9,111 nucleotides of DNA, taken from an uncultured Candidatus Planktophila sp. (GTDB taxonomy: Bacteria > Actinomycetota > Actinomycetes > Nanopelagicales > Nanopelagicaceae). The stretch spans positions 1-9,111 of the forward strand of contig CALEZA010000129.1 in NCBI GenBank assembly GCA_937927965.1, given 5' to 3'. The translations under genes were made by a program, and so were the position numbers. The stretch's first letter is position 1. Each line of letters starts with the position of its first letter. A model generated the notes under the pieces. The model made no database searches. It was not told the origin of the DNA and was given only the letters and a program-made list of their open reading frames with translations. This document shows, one piece after another, positions 7,569 through 9,111 of this stretch.

Positions 7569-8132
7569 TTAAACCTCGAGAAGCTCAGCTTCCTTGTGCT
7601 TGAGAAGCTCATCAATCTTGGCGACATGATCAGAAGTAATTTTTTCTAATTCCTTCTCACCGCGACTTAGATCATCTTTTGAAATCTCGCCATCTTTCTC
7701 GGCTTTTTCCATCGCCTCTTTTGCTGTGCGACGAATATTACGCATTGAGATCTTGGAATCTTCAGCCTTTGTCTTAGCCACCTTGATGTAATCCTTGCGA
7801 CGCTCTTCTGTGAGCTGTGGCAGGTTCACTCTAATAACAACTCCATCAGAAGCGGGATTTACGCCAAGATCTGAGTCGCGGATAGCTTTTTCAATTGATG
7901 CCATAGCACCCTTATCGAAAGGAGAAACAATTGCGAGACGGCTCTCAGGAATCTGAACGGAAGCAAGTTGTGAAAGAGCAGTGTAAGTGCCGTAGTAATC
8001 AACCATGATCTTGTTAAACATCGCTGGATGAGCACGCCCTGTGCGAATAGCCCCGAAATCATCTTTAGCTACTTCAACAGCCTTATTCATTTTATCTGTT
8101 GCTTCGGCCAATACGCCCGCTACATCTGCCAT
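7569..8132 (-). CDS. frr: Ribosome recycling factor
   Basis: Frr acts with EF-G after termination to split the post-termination ribosome and free mRNA and tRNA. The 187 residues match the usual length of about 185. Conserved blocks are IRTGRAHP at 29-36, YYGTYTALSQLASV at 46-59, RVNLPQLTEERRKDY at 101-115 and the basic helix RNIRRTAKEAMEKAEKDGEIS from 131, which form the long three-helix bundle and hinge of the family. The common TPTPL of the hinge region is TYTAL here, a mild departure. Translation starts from ATG with a good ribosome site. The gene sits 24 bases after pyrH, in the conserved operon. Confidence 0.96.
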   Translation of the reverse strand: MADVAGVLAEATDKMNKAVEVAKDDFGAIRTGRAHPAMFNKIMVDYYGTYTALSQLASVQIPESRLAIVSPFDKGAMASIEKAIRDSDLGVNPASDGVVIRVNLPQLTEERRKDYIKVAKTKAEDSKISMRNIRRTAKEAMEKAEKDGEISKDDLSRGEKELEKITSDHVAKIDELLKHKEAELLEV

Positions 8133-8138
8133 CTGATT

Positions 8139-8145
8139 CTCCCTT
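8139..8145 (-). promoter_or_regulatory. Ribosome-binding site of frr
   Basis: On the minus strand AAGGGAG lies 6 bases before the frr ATG, with good spacing, and confirms that start. Unlike the pyrH site, I see no complementary arm that would hide it. Confidence 0.8.
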
Positions 8146-8156
8146 GTTGACTCCCG

Positions 8157-8879
8157 TTAGCTAACGAGAGTTCCAATCTTTTCACCGCGAACAGCGCGAC
8201 CGATATTGCCATGTGCCATGAGGTCAAAGACAACAATTGGCAACTTATTCTCGCGACAGAGGCTAAATGCTGCTGCATCGGCAACAGCAAGTGACTTCTG
8301 AAGTACTTCGTCATATGAAATCTGATCAAATTTAACTGCAGCTGGATCCTTACGAGGATCAGCGTTATATACACCATCGACACCTGATTTTGCGAGAAGG
8401 AGTGCATTGGCACCAATCTCAAGAGCTCGCTGCGCCGCAACTGTGTCGGTAGTAAAGAAAGGCATACCCGCACCTGCACCGAAAATCACAACGCGACCTT
8501 TTTCTAGATGGCGGATTGCACGGCGTGGCACATATGGCTCTGCAACTTGTCCCATAGTGATAGCTGTTTGAACGCGAGTATCGACTCCTTCGCGCTCAAG
8601 GAAATCTTGGAGAGCAAGGCAGTTCATGACTGTGCCGAGCATTCCCATGTAGTCAGCGCGTGATCGCTCCATGCCGCGCTCTGATAGTTCTGCACCACGG
8701 AAGAAGTTACCGCCGCCGACAACGATGGCTACCTGCACTCCCCCGCGAACAACATCTGCAATCTGCTTTGCAACATCAACAAGAACATCAGGGTCTAGTC
8801 CTACGCCTTTGCCTCCACCAAAAACTTCACCCGAAAGCTTAAGGAGCACTCTCTGATACGAACCGCGGTTCTGTGACAT
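8157..8879 (-). CDS. pyrH: UMP kinase (uridylate kinase)
   Basis: PyrH phosphorylates UMP to UDP with ATP in the cytoplasm, the committed step toward UTP and CTP. It belongs to the amino-acid-kinase fold and acts as a hexamer in studied bacteria. The 240 residues match the family. Visible blocks are LLKLSGE at 12-18 (phosphate binding), [10 protein letters not shown] at 53-62, [13 protein letters not shown] at 74-86, [17 protein letters not shown] at 133-149 (UMP and phosphate handling) and [17 protein letters not shown] at 163-179 (nucleotide site). The ATG is supported by AAGGAG 7 bases upstream. That site is buried in an inverted repeat with codons 9-13. The CTP made downstream feeds CdsA, encoded two genes later. 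Confidence 0.97.
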   Translation of the reverse strand: MSQNRGSYQRVLLKLSGEVFGGGKGVGLDPDVLVDVAKQIADVVRGGVQVAIVVGGGNFFRGAELSERGMERSRADYMGMLGTVMNCLALQDFLEREGVDTRVQTAITMGQVAEPYVPRRAIRHLEKGRVVIFGAGAGMPFFTTDTVAAQRALEIGANALLLAKSGVDGVYNADPRKDPAAVKFDQISYDEVLQKSLAVADAAAFSLCRENKLPIVVFDLMAHGNIGRAVRGEKIGTLVS

Positions 8880-8892
8880 GAGAGTGCTCCTT
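8841..8892 (-). promoter_or_regulatory. Hairpin enclosing the pyrH ribosome-binding site and start codon
   Basis: A perfect 13-bp inverted repeat: AAGGAGCACTCTC in the mRNA (8880-8892), which contains the Shine-Dalgarno AAGGAG (8887-8892), pairs with GAGAGTGCTCCTT (8841-8853) in codons 9-13. The 26-base loop carries the ATG. Folding would hide the ribosome site completely. No U-tract follows, so it is not an intrinsic terminator. It is likely a control of pyrH translation; the trigger is unknown. Confidence 0.7.
8860..8871. repeat. 12-bp palindrome in the loop of the pyrH hairpin
   Basis: GAACCGCGGTTC is a perfect palindrome whose centre lies one base from the centre of the surrounding 13-bp inverted repeat. 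In RNA it could form a small GAAC/GUUC stem capped by CGCG, or pair between two transcripts. It covers codons 3-7 of pyrH (part of Q3, then N4, R5, G6 and part of S7), a poorly conserved part of the protein. Confidence 0.5.
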
Positions 8893-8911
8893 TTCGCTTT
8901 TGGAAAGTCTA

Positions 8912-9061
8912 TTACTGGCCGACGCGGAAGCGGTGGAATGCCTTAACGGCGGTTCCTGCTTCATCAAGAATCTGCTGAACAGTCTTCTTTGCATCCTTAG
9001 CAAATGCCTGCTCAAGAAGTGAAACTTCCTTCACAAAGCCTGTGATGCGACCTTCAACAAT
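8912..9061 (-). CDS. tsf: Elongation factor Ts, C-terminal fragment
   Basis: Forty-nine residues and a TAA stop remain. The visible part reads [34 protein letters not shown] and ends FHRFRVGQ, matching the C-terminal region of EF-Ts (the EGR motif, LLEQ-F-KD, the TV..L..AG helix and a final RF-VG). EF-Ts exchanges GDP for GTP on EF-Tu. The gene is immediately upstream of pyrH, as in most bacteria, with 32 bases between them. The fragment is cut not by biology but by adapter sequence beginning at 9062; the rest of the gene (over 200 residues in the family) is missing from this contig. Confidence 0.9.
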   Translation of the reverse strand: MVEGRITGFVKEVSLLEQAFAKDAKKTVQQILDEAGTAVKAFHRFRVGQ

Positions 9062-9111
9062 AGATCGGAAGAGCGTCGTGTAGGGAAAGAGTGTCTTCGC
9101 CTGTGTAGATC
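9062..9111. other. Illumina TruSeq dual-index adapter left in the assembly
   Basis: Positions 9062-9094 begin AGATCGGAAGAGCGTCGTG and continue through GGGAAAGAGTGT, the reverse complement of the TruSeq Read 1 adapter. Positions 9095-9102 (CTTCGCCT) are the reverse complement of AGGCGAAG, the i5 index I recall as D505. Positions 9103-9111 (GTGTAGATC) continue into the flow-cell sequence. All 50 bases fit this layout, so they are untrimmed read-through, not genome. Confidence 0.98.

Noticed and set aside
7553..7627. Longer N-terminus for cdsA starting at 7627
   Set aside because: It would overlap the conserved frr coding end by 59 bases and adds a basic, serine-rich tail atypical of CdsA; the internal ATG at 7552 gives the normal length.
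8120..8479. Minus-strand open frame of 119 codons overlapping pyrH and the frr junction
   Set aside because: It lies within pyrH in another frame; the pyrH protein is complete and conserved across this stretch.
8841..8892. pyrH inverted repeat as a transcription terminator or an assembly artefact
   Set aside because: No U-tract follows the second arm, and both arms fit intact, conserved gene structure (ribosome site and PyrH codons), so a chimeric fold-back read is unlikely.

Overview
The window is 9,111 bases from a bacterium with moderate GC. All supported genes are on the minus strand. From right to left the translation and lipid genes run tsf (fragment), pyrH, frr, cdsA, rlmN, which is the usual actinobacterial order. 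The balanced base composition and the protein sequences fit a small-genome freshwater actinobacterium (acI / Nanopelagicales-like). That placement is inference, since no marker search could be run.

Right end (about 9062-9111): this is not genome. The last 50 bases match the reverse complement of the Illumina TruSeq dual-index adapter, including an 8-base i5 index. The true contig end is about 9061, inside tsf.

5571-9061: a compact housekeeping operon. Tsf (elongation factor Ts) and Frr (ribosome recycling factor) serve translation. PyrH makes UDP for nucleotide synthesis. CdsA makes CDP-diacylglycerol for phospholipids. RlmN methylates 23S rRNA and tRNA. Gaps are 32, 24 and 16 bases, and cdsA and rlmN overlap by 4 bases. 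The pyrH start region is notable: its Shine-Dalgarno sequence forms one arm of a perfect 13-bp inverted repeat whose other arm lies in codons 9-13, so the start codon sits in the loop of a predicted hairpin.

459-5531: one gene for a 1,690-residue secreted mosaic protein. It has a signal peptide, three LamG/concanavalin-like modules, paired Ig-like modules, a glycine-rich block, an MBG-like module and a C-terminal IPT/TIG-like module. It has no LPXTG signal or C-terminal membrane helix. Its role is probably adhesion or surface binding, but the ligand is unknown.

1-458: the start of a second secreted gene, cut by the window edge. Its signal peptide clearly resembles that of the giant protein, so the two appear to be tandem members of a family. 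Between them lies an out-of-frame remnant that reads like the end of another IPT/TIG module, and a 12-bp palindrome inside a candidate promoter. Both secreted genes lack a Shine-Dalgarno sequence and carry a -10-like hexamer exactly 9 bases before ATG, suggesting leaderless or nearly leaderless transcripts. No RNA genes, CRISPR arrays, insertion sequences or phage genes were seen.
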